From contig NZ_JAIBLJ010000014.1 in assembly GCF_020179385.1 (NCBI RefSeq), positions 28,978-92,977 of the forward strand: a DNA stretch of 64,000 bases, in the 5' to 3' direction. Shown piece after piece: positions 36,770-45,206 of the stretch. Below the pieces are notes generated by a model. It was not told where the DNA came from. It did not search any database and saw only the letters and a list, made by a program, of their open reading frames with translations. Positions within the stretch are counted from its first letter, which is position 1; each line of letters opens with the position of its first letter. The stretch comes from Alkalihalobacillus sp. YIM B00296. Its GTDB lineage: Bacteria; Bacillota; Bacilli; Bacillales; Fictibacillaceae. Position numbers and translations under genes: made by a program.

Positions 36770-38626
36770 TCACTCATCACTCTTATCTTTGCCAGCATAT
36801 TCAGCGAATCTTAACAAGTCTCCGTAGATCAGACCGTCAGATAAATCCAGTTCCTCAAGGTTCTCCCTTACTTTTGAACAAGCCTGGCTATTTACTTCTT
36901 TTCCGGTTTTACGTTCATAACAGGTATCGGAAGTATAGACATACTTGTCTGTTACGACACTCCGATCTCGTAAAATGGTAAAGTCTTTATGATCAGGGGA
37001 AAAGAGATCTGTACCGAATTGGACCCCTTCATCCTCAATTCCGAGCAGATTCAAGATAGTCGGTTTCAAATCGATTTGGCTTGAAACATTTGAAATCGTT
37101 TTTCCCTCATGCCCAGGAATATGGATGATCAAGGGAACACGTTGCAATTGTACACTTTCATAAGGTGTAATCTCTTTATCCAAGATCTGGGCCATCGCGT
37201 TGTTATGCTGTTCGGATATACCATAATGATCCCCATAAATGATAATGACCGAGTCCTCGTATAAGCCTTCATTTTTCAATTGTTGAATGAAGTTTTTGAT
37301 TGCCTCATCTGTATATCGGACGGTGACCGGATAACGGTCAACAATCGGATCACCAGTGTCAAAAGCAGGGACCAACTGATCCTCTTCACTGAATTTGAAT
37401 GGATGATGGTTGGTCAAGGTGATGAATTTAGCATAAAAAGGTTGTGGAACTTCCTTTAAATATTTCATCGATTGATTGAAGAAAGGCTCATCCTTCAACC
37501 CGTAATTGATTTTATTCGTTTCATTGATTTCATAATATTCTTCGGCAAAAAACTTATCATAGCCTAATGACTGGTACATGTTATTCCTGTTCCAGAAGCT
37601 TTTGTTGTTTCCGTGAAAAACGGTACTATAATACCCCTTCTCTTTGATGATTTCAGGTGTGGCATAATATTCATTCAAGGCGTGCGTTTGGAACACAGCA
37701 CCTCTAGGCAATGGGTATAAAGCGTTATCGATGGTGAACTCGGAATCTGACGTTTTTCCCTGCCCAGTTTGGTGATAAAAGTTGTCAAAGTAATAACTCT
37801 CGTTAATGAAATCATTGAGGAATGGCGTAATCTCCTTACCGTTGATTTCTCTTCCGATCACAAACTGCTGGGTCGATTCCATTGAAATCAAAATGATGTT
37901 TTTCCCTTCAGCGATCCCGTAAAAATCCTCATCCGGTTCAGCAGACTTTTTCTTTGTATAATGATTGATCTCAACCATGTCGACATTGTCAGCTAAAACC
38001 TTTTGAGCTGAAGTCTTTGACTGCAGGACAAGATCGTATAGATGATAATTGTATGTACCCAAATTCTTTACAAGCAGTTCCCTGTCAAAAGTACGTGTCA
38101 GCAGTTCCGGTCGTTCAGACTCAGCAAGGTCTAGATTGACAGCTAGGAAAATAAGGGCTGTGAGTAATATCTTATACAGCCTTTTCTTCGAATAGACCGC
38201 TGGTTTAAGCTGTCCCCGTTTTGCTAAGAAATACAGGAAAATGAGATCAGCAAAAAAGACGACGTCATACCAATATGTTTGGGCGATGACACTATTTCCG
38301 ATATCACCGACGTTATTTGTCTGGAATAAGACAGGAACCGTAATGAAATCATTGAAAAACCGATAATACAGCGTGTTCGCATAAAGGATGATGGAGAAGC
38401 TGACAGCAATGATCCAGCTCATCCGGTTTCGAAGTCGGACTGGAAAAAGAAAAATAAGCGCTAATGAAAACAAGACGGAACTAAGAGGATTGATGAAGAG
38501 GATCAATTCCTGCATCCAGTTGCTCGTCTCTAAATTAAAGCAAACTTTATATACGAAATAGGTCTTGAGCCATAACAGAATAGCTGTTATGACAAGGCTA
38601 TCGTAATTTTTGACTCGCTCTCTCAT
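36770..38626 (-). CDS. LtaS-family sulfatase-fold membrane enzyme
   Basis: This 618-residue enzyme has five N-terminal TM helices (to about residue 170) and an extracellular alkaline-phosphatase/sulfatase domain: 'KNIILISMESTQQFVIGREI' with the metal-binding Glu, the nucleophile Thr in 'GQGKTSDSEFTID', 'HHPFKFSEEDQ' and 'VIIIYGDHYGISEQHNN'. LtaS-type enzymes transfer glycerol-phosphate from phosphatidylglycerol to make lipoteichoic acid; Bacillus has several paralogues (LtaS, YfnI, YqgS, YvgJ), and which one this is cannot be told. ATG 38626 follows AGGAGGTTG. Confidence 0.9.
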   Translation of the reverse strand: MRERVKNYDSLVITAILLWLKTYFVYKVCFNLETSNWMQELILFINPLSSVLFSLALIFLFPVRLRNRMSWIIAVSFSIILYANTLYYRFFNDFITVPVLFQTNNVGDIGNSVIAQTYWYDVVFFADLIFLYFLAKRGQLKPAVYSKKRLYKILLTALIFLAVNLDLAESERPELLTRTFDRELLVKNLGTYNYHLYDLVLQSKTSAQKVLADNVDMVEINHYTKKKSAEPDEDFYGIAEGKNIILISMESTQQFVIGREINGKEITPFLNDFINESYYFDNFYHQTGQGKTSDSEFTIDNALYPLPRGAVFQTHALNEYYATPEIIKEKGYYSTVFHGNNKSFWNRNNMYQSLGYDKFFAEEYYEINETNKINYGLKDEPFFNQSMKYLKEVPQPFYAKFITLTNHHPFKFSEEDQLVPAFDTGDPIVDRYPVTVRYTDEAIKNFIQQLKNEGLYEDSVIIIYGDHYGISEQHNNAMAQILDKEITPYESVQLQRVPLIIHIPGHEGKTISNVSSQIDLKPTILNLLGIEDEGVQFGTDLFSPDHKDFTILRDRSVVTDKYVYTSDTCYERKTGKEVNSQACSKVRENLEELDLSDGLIYGDLLRFAEYAGKDKSDE

Positions 38627-38861
38627 ACACGCAACCTCCTAGTTGACACAAGCGCACAATGTAAATATAACCTATTTTATAGACGAGCGGACGTGGATAA
38701 AGTTCCATGAATATCCACGGGATTTATAGGATAGACCTCTATAATAACAAATTTTGTTAATTCGTTGAAATTTAAAGGTTTCTTGCAAAGACTCTTCCTC
38801 AATTACTATTGCCAATTCCAGATAACATGATTATAATAAGAAAAAATTAACAACGAACTTT

Positions 38862-39084
38862 GGTGAAGAGGAAAGTAGATATCAGGTGATCATATAGCGA
38901 GCTGGAGTCGGTGGAAGTCCAGTATAGCCTGTTATTGAAACGCACTTCGGAAAAGCTTTTTTGAAATGGAGTAGGAAAAGCCGCTACCCAGCGTTAAAGG
39001 GTCAAGTTGGTTCTAGATTGTTTGAACAAGCAGAGTGGTACCGCGGGATATTCTCGTCTCTCATATATTGAGAGGCGTTTTTTT
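38862..39084 (+). promoter_or_regulatory. T-box riboswitch of argS
   Basis: The leader has the AGTAGAT element (38875 region), the stem I tip GGTGGAAGTCC, the T-box sequence GCAGAGTGGTACCGCGG (39030-39046) and a terminator CGTCTCTCA/TGAGAGGCG (39055-39077) with seven T. The probable specifier is CGC (38941-38943), an arginine codon followed by A just before stem I closes. Uncharged tRNA-Arg would stabilise the antiterminator and switch on argS. Confidence 0.95.
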
Positions 39085-39140
39085 AATTTTGGCTTGATCA
39101 AGTATAACACCAACATTAATTTATAAAGGAGTGCCAGGTC

Positions 39141-40832
39141 ATGACGATTCAAAAATACACAGTACAACATTTAGAGCAGATCATCGATGTACCGATGGAT
39201 AAGATTGAAGAAGCGCTTGAAGTTCCTCCTGATCGATCATTAGGAGATCTTGCCTTTCCGTGCTTTATTTTAGCAAAAAAATTGAAGACATCACCGGTTC
39301 AAATTGCCCGAACACTAGCTGGGAGATTGAAGGATTCAAAAAGTTTCGAACGAGTAGAGGCTGTTGGCCCGTATCTGAACCTATTCTTACCGAAACAACA
39401 GCTTACAGAAGAAGTCATCACGGAGATTCTACGAAAAGGGAAGTCATATGGAGATGAAACCGTGAATAAAGGCACGATTACCATTGACCTCTCATCACCG
39501 AACATTGCAAAGCCGTTCTCCATGGGCCACTTGCGTTCCACAGTAATCGGGAATTCGATTGCAAACATTGCCTCCAAAAAAGGGTATCAGCCTATTCGTA
39601 TCAACCATTTGGGAGATTGGGGAACTCAATTCGGGAAACTCATGGTTGCCTACAACAAATGGGGTGACGAAGCTGCTGTCAAAAAAAGCCCTATCAAGGA
39701 ATTGAATACTCTTTATGTTAAATACCACGAGGAAGTGAAAGGTAATCCTGACCTTGACGATGAAGGAAGACAATGGTTCAAGAAGCTTGAAGATGGAGAT
39801 GAAGAAGCTAGAAAGCTATGGACATGGTTCAGAGAAGAATCATTGAAAGAATTTCAAAAGATATATGATCTGCTCGATGTCCAATTCGATTCTATGCATG
39901 GGGAAGCTTTTTATAACGATAAAATGAAACCCGTAGTAGAAGAGCTTAATGAGAGAAATCTTTTGAAGGAATCAGAAGGTGCAATGGTAGTGGATCTTTC
40001 AGAATTCGAACTTCCCCCAGCTTTGATTCAAAAGAAGGACGGGGCCTCCCTTTATGCGACAAGAGACCTCGCTGCCGCCCAATATCGGAAGGCCACTTAC
40101 CAATTCGCGAGATCCCTTTATGTTGTAGGGCATGAACAATCCTTACACTTCGAACAGGTGAAAAAGGTCCTATTAAAAATGGGGTATACTTGGGCCGATG
40201 ACATGGAACATATTCCGTTTGGCATGATCCTTCAAGATGGCAAGAAGATGTCTACTCGTAAAGGGAAGACGGTACTGCTTGAAGAAGTCCTTAATCAAAC
40301 GATTCAGCAGGCAAAAAAAAGCATCGAAAGCAAAAATCCCACTTTGGAAAAAAAAGAAAAGATCGCTGAGATGGTCGGTGTTGGGGCAGTCATATTCAAT
40401 GATTTGAAACAATCGAGATTGAATAGCGTCGAGTTCGATATCGAAAGCATGCTACGATTTGAAGGGGAAACCGGTCCTTATGTCCAGTACACCTATGCCC
40501 GAGCTTGTACCTTATTAGCGAAGGGAGACTGGGACGTTGACAAGAACTCAGGTACCAACGATGTCGAAGAACCGTATTTGTGGGAGATCATTATGACGCT
40601 GGAAAAATTCCCTGGTACAGTAGAGAGAGCTCTCCATGAGTATGAACCGTCGATCCTCTCACGTTTTTTGATCGAGCTTTCACGTTACTTCAACCAGTAT
40701 TATGGGAAGGTCCGAATCTTGGGCGGGACGGAAGAGGAGCAAATGGCACGACTCAATATCGTAAAAGCTGTGACGATAGTGTTGGAGGAAGGACTGCGTC
40801 TGCTCGGCATAAAAGCACCAGAGAAAATGTAA
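39141..40832 (+). CDS. argS: Arginyl-tRNA synthetase
   Basis: The class I synthetase charges tRNA-Arg. The 563-residue protein has the HIGH-equivalent 'SSPNIAKPFSMGHLRSTVIG', 'NHLGDWGTQFGKLM', the KMSKS-like 'ILQDGKKMSTRKGKTVLLEE' and a C-terminal DALR domain ending 'LGIKAPEKM'. ATG 39141 follows AAAGGAGTG. Expression is controlled by the T-box upstream. The VOC-family gene follows by 19 bp and probably shares the transcript. Confidence 0.98.
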   Translation: MTIQKYTVQHLEQIIDVPMDKIEEALEVPPDRSLGDLAFPCFILAKKLKTSPVQIARTLAGRLKDSKSFERVEAVGPYLNLFLPKQQLTEEVITEILRKGKSYGDETVNKGTITIDLSSPNIAKPFSMGHLRSTVIGNSIANIASKKGYQPIRINHLGDWGTQFGKLMVAYNKWGDEAAVKKSPIKELNTLYVKYHEEVKGNPDLDDEGRQWFKKLEDGDEEARKLWTWFREESLKEFQKIYDLLDVQFDSMHGEAFYNDKMKPVVEELNERNLLKESEGAMVVDLSEFELPPALIQKKDGASLYATRDLAAAQYRKATYQFARSLYVVGHEQSLHFEQVKKVLLKMGYTWADDMEHIPFGMILQDGKKMSTRKGKTVLLEEVLNQTIQQAKKSIESKNPTLEKKEKIAEMVGVGAVIFNDLKQSRLNSVEFDIESMLRFEGETGPYVQYTYARACTLLAKGDWDVDKNSGTNDVEEPYLWEIIMTLEKFPGTVERALHEYEPSILSRFLIELSRYFNQYYGKVRILGGTEEEQMARLNIVKAVTIVLEEGLRLLGIKAPEKM

Positions 40833-40851
40833 GAAAGGGGGCTCATTTTGA

Positions 40852-41256
40852 GTGAAAAGGAAGAAAGGACTCATCCACCATATTGAAATTTATGTCTCAG
40901 ATTTGAAAAAAACAATCGACTTTTGGGGGTGGCTGCTGCCCGAGCTCGGGTATTTCGAATATCAGAAATGGGATAAGGGACGGAGCTGGAAGCTTAGAGA
41001 TTCATATATCGTTTTCGTCCAAGCAGAAAAAAAGTATCTGGATGTACCGTTCCATCGCTGCCGGGTGGGTTTGAACCATCTTGCCTTCCATGCAGATTCA
41101 ATGGATCAAGTAGATCATTTTACGGCCGAATTGAAGAAAAGAGGCGCGACGATTCTTTACACTGACCGTCATCCTTACGCGGGTGGATCTAAACATTATG
41201 CAGTGTATTTTGAAGATCCAGACCGGATTAAGGTGGAAATCGTTGCGCCGTTTTGA
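40852..41256 (+). CDS. VOC (glyoxalase/bleomycin-resistance fold) protein
   Basis: This 134-residue protein has the two beta-alpha-beta-beta-beta modules of the vicinal oxygen chelate fold: 'LIHHIEIYVSDLKKTIDFWG' with a first metal His and 'GLNHLAFHADSMDQVDHF', ending 'HYAVYFEDPDRIKVEIVAP' with the last Glu. Members include lyases, dioxygenases and resistance proteins; the substrate is unknown. It begins at GTG 40852 after AAAGGGGG with a rather long spacer. Confidence 0.85.
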   Translation: MKRKKGLIHHIEIYVSDLKKTIDFWGWLLPELGYFEYQKWDKGRSWKLRDSYIVFVQAEKKYLDVPFHRCRVGLNHLAFHADSMDQVDHFTAELKKRGATILYTDRHPYAGGSKHYAVYFEDPDRIKVEIVAPF

Positions 41257-41266
41257 GAGAAAGGAA

Positions 41267-41307
41267 GGAAAAACCTAGACGGGCTATTTTCCCTCTCAGG
41301 TTTTTCC
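41267..41307. terminator. Bidirectional terminator between the VOC and anti-sigma genes
   Basis: GGAAAAACCT (41267-41276) and AGGTTTTTCC (41298-41307) are exact complements; an inner GGG/CCC can extend the structure. Confidence 0.75.
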
Positions 41308-41326
41308 GCTTTTCCAAAATTGACTA

Positions 41327-42187
41327 TTATTGACTTGGAGGCCAGGATACAGTCCAAACGCCTTTCGACTCATCAAAAACGAGCCTGAAGTGTTTGGTGT
41401 TCTCTAGCGTCTCCCCCCATGTGATATACGCTTCTTTCCTATTCTGAGGAGTCTCCTGGATAACTTGATTGAATGCCTCTGTTTCCTGAATCTGTTGAAG
41501 TTTCATTACAGTATTTTCACGTAAAGTAGGATCTTGGGTAATTTCATCGAGGTAGACCTGTTTAGATGGCATGGATCCCGCAGGGTCATGGAAATACATC
41601 ACATATTTCGTTTCATGATCTTCTTGTTGTTCGGCATGGTAATAGATCTGCATCACTTCAAATGGTTCTAAACCTATGAGCGTTTGTTGGTCCTTATTTG
41701 TTTTCAATTGTTCATATACTGATTCAAGGCGCTCATCAATTGGAAGCAATGGACCTGAGATCGTCTGTTGGTCAGCATCGCTTTTTTCAGCTATTGAAAA
41801 ATCATCTTTTTGTGGTCGGTCTTCCGTATCGTTCTGCCCCTCTTCGCCTAAAGCAGGCATTGTTTTATTAGGTCCTACGCTACCGCTGTCACCGTTATGG
41901 TCTTCTGCAGATCTCAGGGTAGTATTCTCATTTCCGCCTGATTCACTTGAACTTAGGCTTTCTGTTGAGAAATGATCAATCGCTACTCGTGCAACTCCTA
42001 TGAACAGAAACAGACAAACGGCGGTTCTGAGTATCGGCTTCCAATGGGAAAACACGAATACAAACCGCTTTGACCGTTTTTTGGCTATGGTGGTCCTAAT
42101 GTTCTGCTTTTGTTTTTCTGTAAAGCGCTCTTCTGTTGACATCAACCGGTTCAAGCTTTTATTTAAATTTTTAAGTTGATTGTCCAT
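41327..42187 (-). CDS. Putative membrane anti-sigma factor
   Basis: This 286-residue protein has a basic cytoplasmic N-terminus (about 50 residues), one TM helix (about residues 54-72, 'ILRTAVCLFLFIGVARVAI') and an extracytoplasmic part with a low-complexity acidic linker and a compact C-terminal domain ('LIGLEPFEVMQIYYHAEQQE', 'KHFRLVFDESKGVWTVSWPP'). It overlaps the preceding ECF sigma gene by 17 bp. The topology and gene order are those of anti-sigma factors; no zinc-binding ZAS motif is visible. ATG 42187 is preferred over GTG 42190 by spacing from AAAGGAG. Confidence 0.75.
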   Translation of the reverse strand: MDNQLKNLNKSLNRLMSTEERFTEKQKQNIRTTIAKKRSKRFVFVFSHWKPILRTAVCLFLFIGVARVAIDHFSTESLSSSESGGNENTTLRSAEDHNGDSGSVGPNKTMPALGEEGQNDTEDRPQKDDFSIAEKSDADQQTISGPLLPIDERLESVYEQLKTNKDQQTLIGLEPFEVMQIYYHAEQQEDHETKYVMYFHDPAGSMPSKQVYLDEITQDPTLRENTVMKLQQIQETEAFNQVIQETPQNRKEAYITWGETLENTKHFRLVFDESKGVWTVSWPPSQ

Positions 42188-42761
42188 CACCGATACTCCT
42201 TTCTGATGAAATAAGTTCCTTTAGAAGCTGGCGGCCTCGATGCAGGCGTGTCTTTACGGTAGATTCATTTGTAAGAAGCATCAGGCTGATTTCTTGTATG
42301 GATAGCTCCTCGAAATAATAGAGCAGCAGTACTTCGCGATATTTGAGAGGTAAGGTGAGTACTTGCTTGGCTAGTGCTTCACTTTCATCTTTTGCGATCA
42401 GGTCAGCTTCAGGTGTATGTGTTTCTCCCTTCATCCAACGGGATATTTTATCAGTGAATTGAAGGTTACGGAATGACCATGTCCTCTTGTAGTCATGGCA
42501 ACGATTGATTGTAATCCGGTATATCCAGGTTTTGACGGAGGACTCTCCACGGAACGTATCTAATTTTGTATAACAAGCCACAAAGGTCTCTTGGACGATA
42601 TCTTCCGCTTTTCCCCAATCCTTTACATAGGTGTAGGCAAGGCGAGTCAATTTTTCTCCGAACTGATCCATCATGATCTCGATGATTTCGTCTTTCGGGT
42701 AACGGCCGATCACGTTATCAATCTGTATCTTGGACCGATTTTTCGGCTGATATTCTTCCAA
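42171..42761 (-). CDS. ECF sigma factor of unknown regulon
   Basis: The ECF sigma factor of 196 residues has region 2 'LAYTYVKDWGKAEDIVQETF' and 'VKTWIYRITINRCHDYKR' and region 4 'LPLKYREVLLLYYFEELSIQ' with 'LLTNESTVKTRLHRGRQLLK'. I place the start at TTG 42761, because AAGGGAGGT lies 8 bases before it; a longer frame back to 42830 has no ribosome site and would run through an ECF-type promoter. Its partner is the overlapping anti-sigma gene. It is distinct from SigX 11 kb away. Confidence 0.88.
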   Translation of the reverse strand: MEEYQPKNRSKIQIDNVIGRYPKDEIIEIMMDQFGEKLTRLAYTYVKDWGKAEDIVQETFVACYTKLDTFRGESSVKTWIYRITINRCHDYKRTWSFRNLQFTDKISRWMKGETHTPEADLIAKDESEALAKQVLTLPLKYREVLLLYYFEELSIQEISLMLLTNESTVKTRLHRGRQLLKELISSERSIGDGQST

Positions 42762-42796
42762 CCTGCTGACCTCCCTTAACTGTCTTTTAACCTTTT

Positions 42797-42823
42797 GACG
42801 TAAATGATGATAAAGACGTTTCA
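42797..42823 (-). promoter_or_regulatory. ECF-type promoter upstream of the sigma/anti-sigma pair
   Basis: On the minus strand TGAAAC (42818-42823), 17-base spacer, CGTC (42797-42800), about 35 bases upstream of the chosen TTG start. This suggests autoregulation. Confidence 0.65.
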
Positions 42824-42935
42824 TTTGCAAGAAAATGACTTACAATTATAGACGTATAACGATCAAGTAAGTAAAGTAATATGTAAGATATATGTTTAAT
42901 GGTCAAAGAAATAAACCAGAGATGAGGTTACGATC

Positions 42936-43448
42936 GTGAAAACCAATACCATTATCAGATGCGCCTGGTGTGAAGAAGACCCTTTGTTGATTAGTTATCA
43001 TGACAAAGAATGGGGGAAGTCTCTAACGGGGGATGACCACCTATTCGAAGCATTGACGTTGGAAATTTTCCAGGCAGGGTTGAGCTGGAAAACCATATTA
43101 CATAAACGTGAAAATTTCAGAAAAGCCTTTGACCAATTCTCGATTGGTGAAGTGAAGGCTTATGAGGAAGAGAAAATTAAAAAGCTCTTGGAGGATAAGG
43201 GGATTGTACGTCACCGTAGAAAGATTGAAGCAACGATCCATAATGCGAATGTGGCGAAAGACCTGATTGAAAGATACGGAAGCTTGAAAAACTATTTTGA
43301 CTCATTGCCAAAGGATATGCATGAGAAACAAAAAGCAATCCAAGCAACATTTAAGCACGTTGGTCTGACAACGGCTGAAAGTTTCCTGATGGCAGCAGGA
43401 TTCATAGAACCAGAACACAGTGAAGAATGCTTTTTAGGAAAGAAATAA
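42936..43448 (+). CDS. tag: DNA-3-methyladenine glycosylase I
   Basis: The base-excision enzyme removes 3-methyladenine from DNA. The 170-residue protein begins with the Tag signature 'IIRCAWCEEDPLLISYHDKE', has 'FEALTLEIFQAGLSWKTILH' and 'TFKHVGLTTAESFLMAAGF', and ends with the zinc ligands His and Cys in 'PEHSEECF'. GTG 42936 follows GAGGT. Single gene. Confidence 0.95.
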   Translation: MKTNTIIRCAWCEEDPLLISYHDKEWGKSLTGDDHLFEALTLEIFQAGLSWKTILHKRENFRKAFDQFSIGEVKAYEEEKIKKLLEDKGIVRHRRKIEATIHNANVAKDLIERYGSLKNYFDSLPKDMHEKQKAIQATFKHVGLTTAESFLMAAGFIEPEHSEECFLGKK

Positions 43449-43452
43449 AAGG

Positions 43453-43476
43453 AGGCATCACTTTAGATGCCTTCTA
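43453..43476. terminator. Short hairpin between tag and the repeat-peptide gene
   Basis: AGGCATC and GATGCCT pair around CTTTA. The T-tract is weak on either side, so termination may be partial. Confidence 0.5.
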
Positions 43477-43480
43477 AATC

Positions 43481-43762
43481 TTAGGATTTAATACTCATAG
43501 GTGGATTATCATCATAGACGAGAGATGATTTCATAGGTGGGTTATCATCATAAACTAGGAATGATGTTGCTATAGGTGGGTTATCATCATAGGCTAAAAA
43601 TGATTTGAACATTGGTGGGTTGTCGTCATAAGCTAGGAATGATTTTGCTATAGGTGGATTATCATCGTAAGTAATCAACTTTTTATTTATCTGTTCACTA
43701 CCCCCAACAAATAAAACACTTATTGTTAGTAAGAAACTTAAAGAAATGACATACTTTTTCAT
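43481..43762 (-). CDS. Secreted precursor with five YDDNPP repeats, putative signalling peptide
   Basis: The precursor of 93 residues has a Sec signal (MKKYVISLSFLLTISVLFVG) followed by five near-identical units beginning YDDNPP at residues 32, 45, 58, 71 and 83 (period 13, 13, 13, 12). Units read YDDNPPIAKSFLA, YDDNPPMFKSFLA, YDDNPPIATSFLV, YDDNPPMKSSLV and YDDNPPMSIKS. YDDNPP is invariant while the linkers vary, as expected if the hexapeptide or a neighbour is the mature product. It starts 12 bases after the stop of a helix-turn-helix/TPR regulator, the layout of RRNPP receptor and pheromone genes. ATG 43762 is favoured over 43771 by AAAGGATG. The mature peptide is inference. Confidence 0.8.
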   Translation of the reverse strand: MKKYVISLSFLLTISVLFVGGSEQINKKLITYDDNPPIAKSFLAYDDNPPMFKSFLAYDDNPPIATSFLVYDDNPPMKSSLVYDDNPPMSIKS

Positions 43763-43774
43763 TTTACACATCCT

Positions 43775-45031
43775 TTATAAATATTTTTTATTTGTAGTTA
43801 ATGCTAATTTATAGAATTCACTAGCATTTTTATACTGTGAATGATCATAATAATAATCGGCTAGTAAGGTAGAATACTCACTTACATGTTCGAGGACATT
43901 TTTTTCTTGAAAATAAGGAAGGACGGTCTTTTTCAAGTAGATCTCAAAATCCTTATTAAATTTATCTTCTAATCGAAACTTTAGAATTTGTGTGTGAATC
44001 TCATATTCATCATGCGGATTTTCCTTTAAAGTTTCAATGGTTTTATCAAGCCATTTACGAGATAATTCAGGCTTATTTAAATTTAAGTATTCCTTGGCTA
44101 TCAAGTAGTAGGTGCTCTGTATATTTCTGTATTCATATTTTTCTTTTATTGAAACGCTTTTTAAATAATATTGTATCGCAGTTTCAGATTCTCCTTTATT
44201 TGAGAATAAAAAGCCTAGGTTATGATAAATAATTCCTAAACTACGATTATCATTGAAGGATTCTGCAAACTTAAGAGCCTGGGTAAAATGATATTCAGAT
44301 TGAGAATAGTTTTTAATACGTCGGTTCGATATTCCAAGAAGGATTTGACAATCAGAACTTCGGCTAAAATTATACTCTCTATCGAATATTTCTAATGCTT
44401 TATATGCATATGTCATTACCGAAGTACTATGGAACAGGTAACTATGGGTTAATGCCAAACTATAATAGAACACACCGATTTCTATTTGGTTGAACGGGGT
44501 CTGTTGTAAAAAAGGTTCTGCATTTCCAAATAATTCCAATGCTTCGGCATAATTTTTATTAGAGTAAGCATAATACCCCTTAATATAATAATAATAGAAG
44601 GATAGAGAAGAGTCCGACGTGTTTTCTTGAAGCTTTTCAACTTTTTTAAGTAACGTTTTTGCATTTTTCAGGTCATTATGAACTAAATAATTTCTAATTA
44701 AATATAAGTCGTATCTATTTAATAAAGCCGGATCCTCAATAAATGGTAAGTATTCTTTTATTTTTTTGTGAAGTTCTTTTGCTTCTTCATATTTTCTAAG
44801 TATGATTAAATAGTTCCACTCATTAAGTAATCCAAGTATATTTACATCTAGTTGTTCTTCAGTAGCGGAGATCCCAAGCTTTTCACATAGGAGTTCTATA
44901 ACGTCTTCGCTAGATTTGGCATCCCCATTTTCGATTTTACTAAGATAAGAGATGGAGCAAATTCCCCTGGCTAATTCTTCTTGAGTGAGGCCTTTTGTTT
45001 TCCTGTAATATCTTATTCGTTGCCCTATCAA
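43775..45031 (-). CDS. HTH-TPR regulator of the RRNPP quorum-sensing type
   Basis: This 418-residue cytoplasmic regulator has an N-terminal XRE helix-turn-helix (about residues 2-58: 'IGQRIRYYRKTKGLTQEELA', 'GICSISYLSKIENGDAKSSE') and then about seven to nine TPR units to the C-terminus ('YYIKGYYAYSNKNYAEALEL', 'IIYHNLGFLFSNKGESETAI', 'LADYYYDHSQYKNASEFYKL'). The architecture is that of PlcR/NprR/Rgg-like receptors that bind re-imported peptides. TTG 45031 is chosen because GGGAGGGGGG lies 6 bases upstream and the HTH then starts at once. The gene is AT-rich: three 60-base lines I counted have 22-30 percent G+C. It is co-transcribed with the YDDNPP precursor. Confidence 0.88.
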   Translation of the reverse strand: MIGQRIRYYRKTKGLTQEELARGICSISYLSKIENGDAKSSEDVIELLCEKLGISATEEQLDVNILGLLNEWNYLIILRKYEEAKELHKKIKEYLPFIEDPALLNRYDLYLIRNYLVHNDLKNAKTLLKKVEKLQENTSDSSLSFYYYYIKGYYAYSNKNYAEALELFGNAEPFLQQTPFNQIEIGVFYYSLALTHSYLFHSTSVMTYAYKALEIFDREYNFSRSSDCQILLGISNRRIKNYSQSEYHFTQALKFAESFNDNRSLGIIYHNLGFLFSNKGESETAIQYYLKSVSIKEKYEYRNIQSTYYLIAKEYLNLNKPELSRKWLDKTIETLKENPHDEYEIHTQILKFRLEDKFNKDFEIYLKKTVLPYFQEKNVLEHVSEYSTLLADYYYDHSQYKNASEFYKLALTTNKKYL

Positions 45032-45051
45032 ATTATTCCCCCCTCCCGAAC

Positions 45052-45123
45052 TTGGGAAAATCGACCCGAAAACCCCTTGAATATCGTCTATCAAAACTAC
45101 CATTTTTCCCAATACAGGACCAT
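45052..45123 (-). promoter_or_regulatory. Leader of the RRNPP regulator: mini-ORF and inverted repeat
   Basis: On the minus strand an AAAGGAAC site precedes an 8-codon frame MVLYWEKW (ATG 45123, stop 45097-45099). The arms TTGGGAAAA and TTTTCCCAA (plus coordinates 45052-45060 and 45104-45112) are exact complements, the second ending just before the regulator's ribosome site. Translational or transcriptional attenuation is possible but not shown. Confidence 0.4.
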
Positions 45124-45206
45124 ATGTTCCTTTGATAAAATAAATATAACACAAATTATGCTTATTAGTTAGTCTTTCAAACTAGTTTTTCTGTATTTTG
45201 GAAAAA

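Noticed and set aside
43490..43680. CRISPR-like array of regularly spaced near-identical repeats
   Set aside because: The 39 bp repeats are in frame, encode YDDNPP units, lack unique spacers of constant length and have no cas genes nearby.
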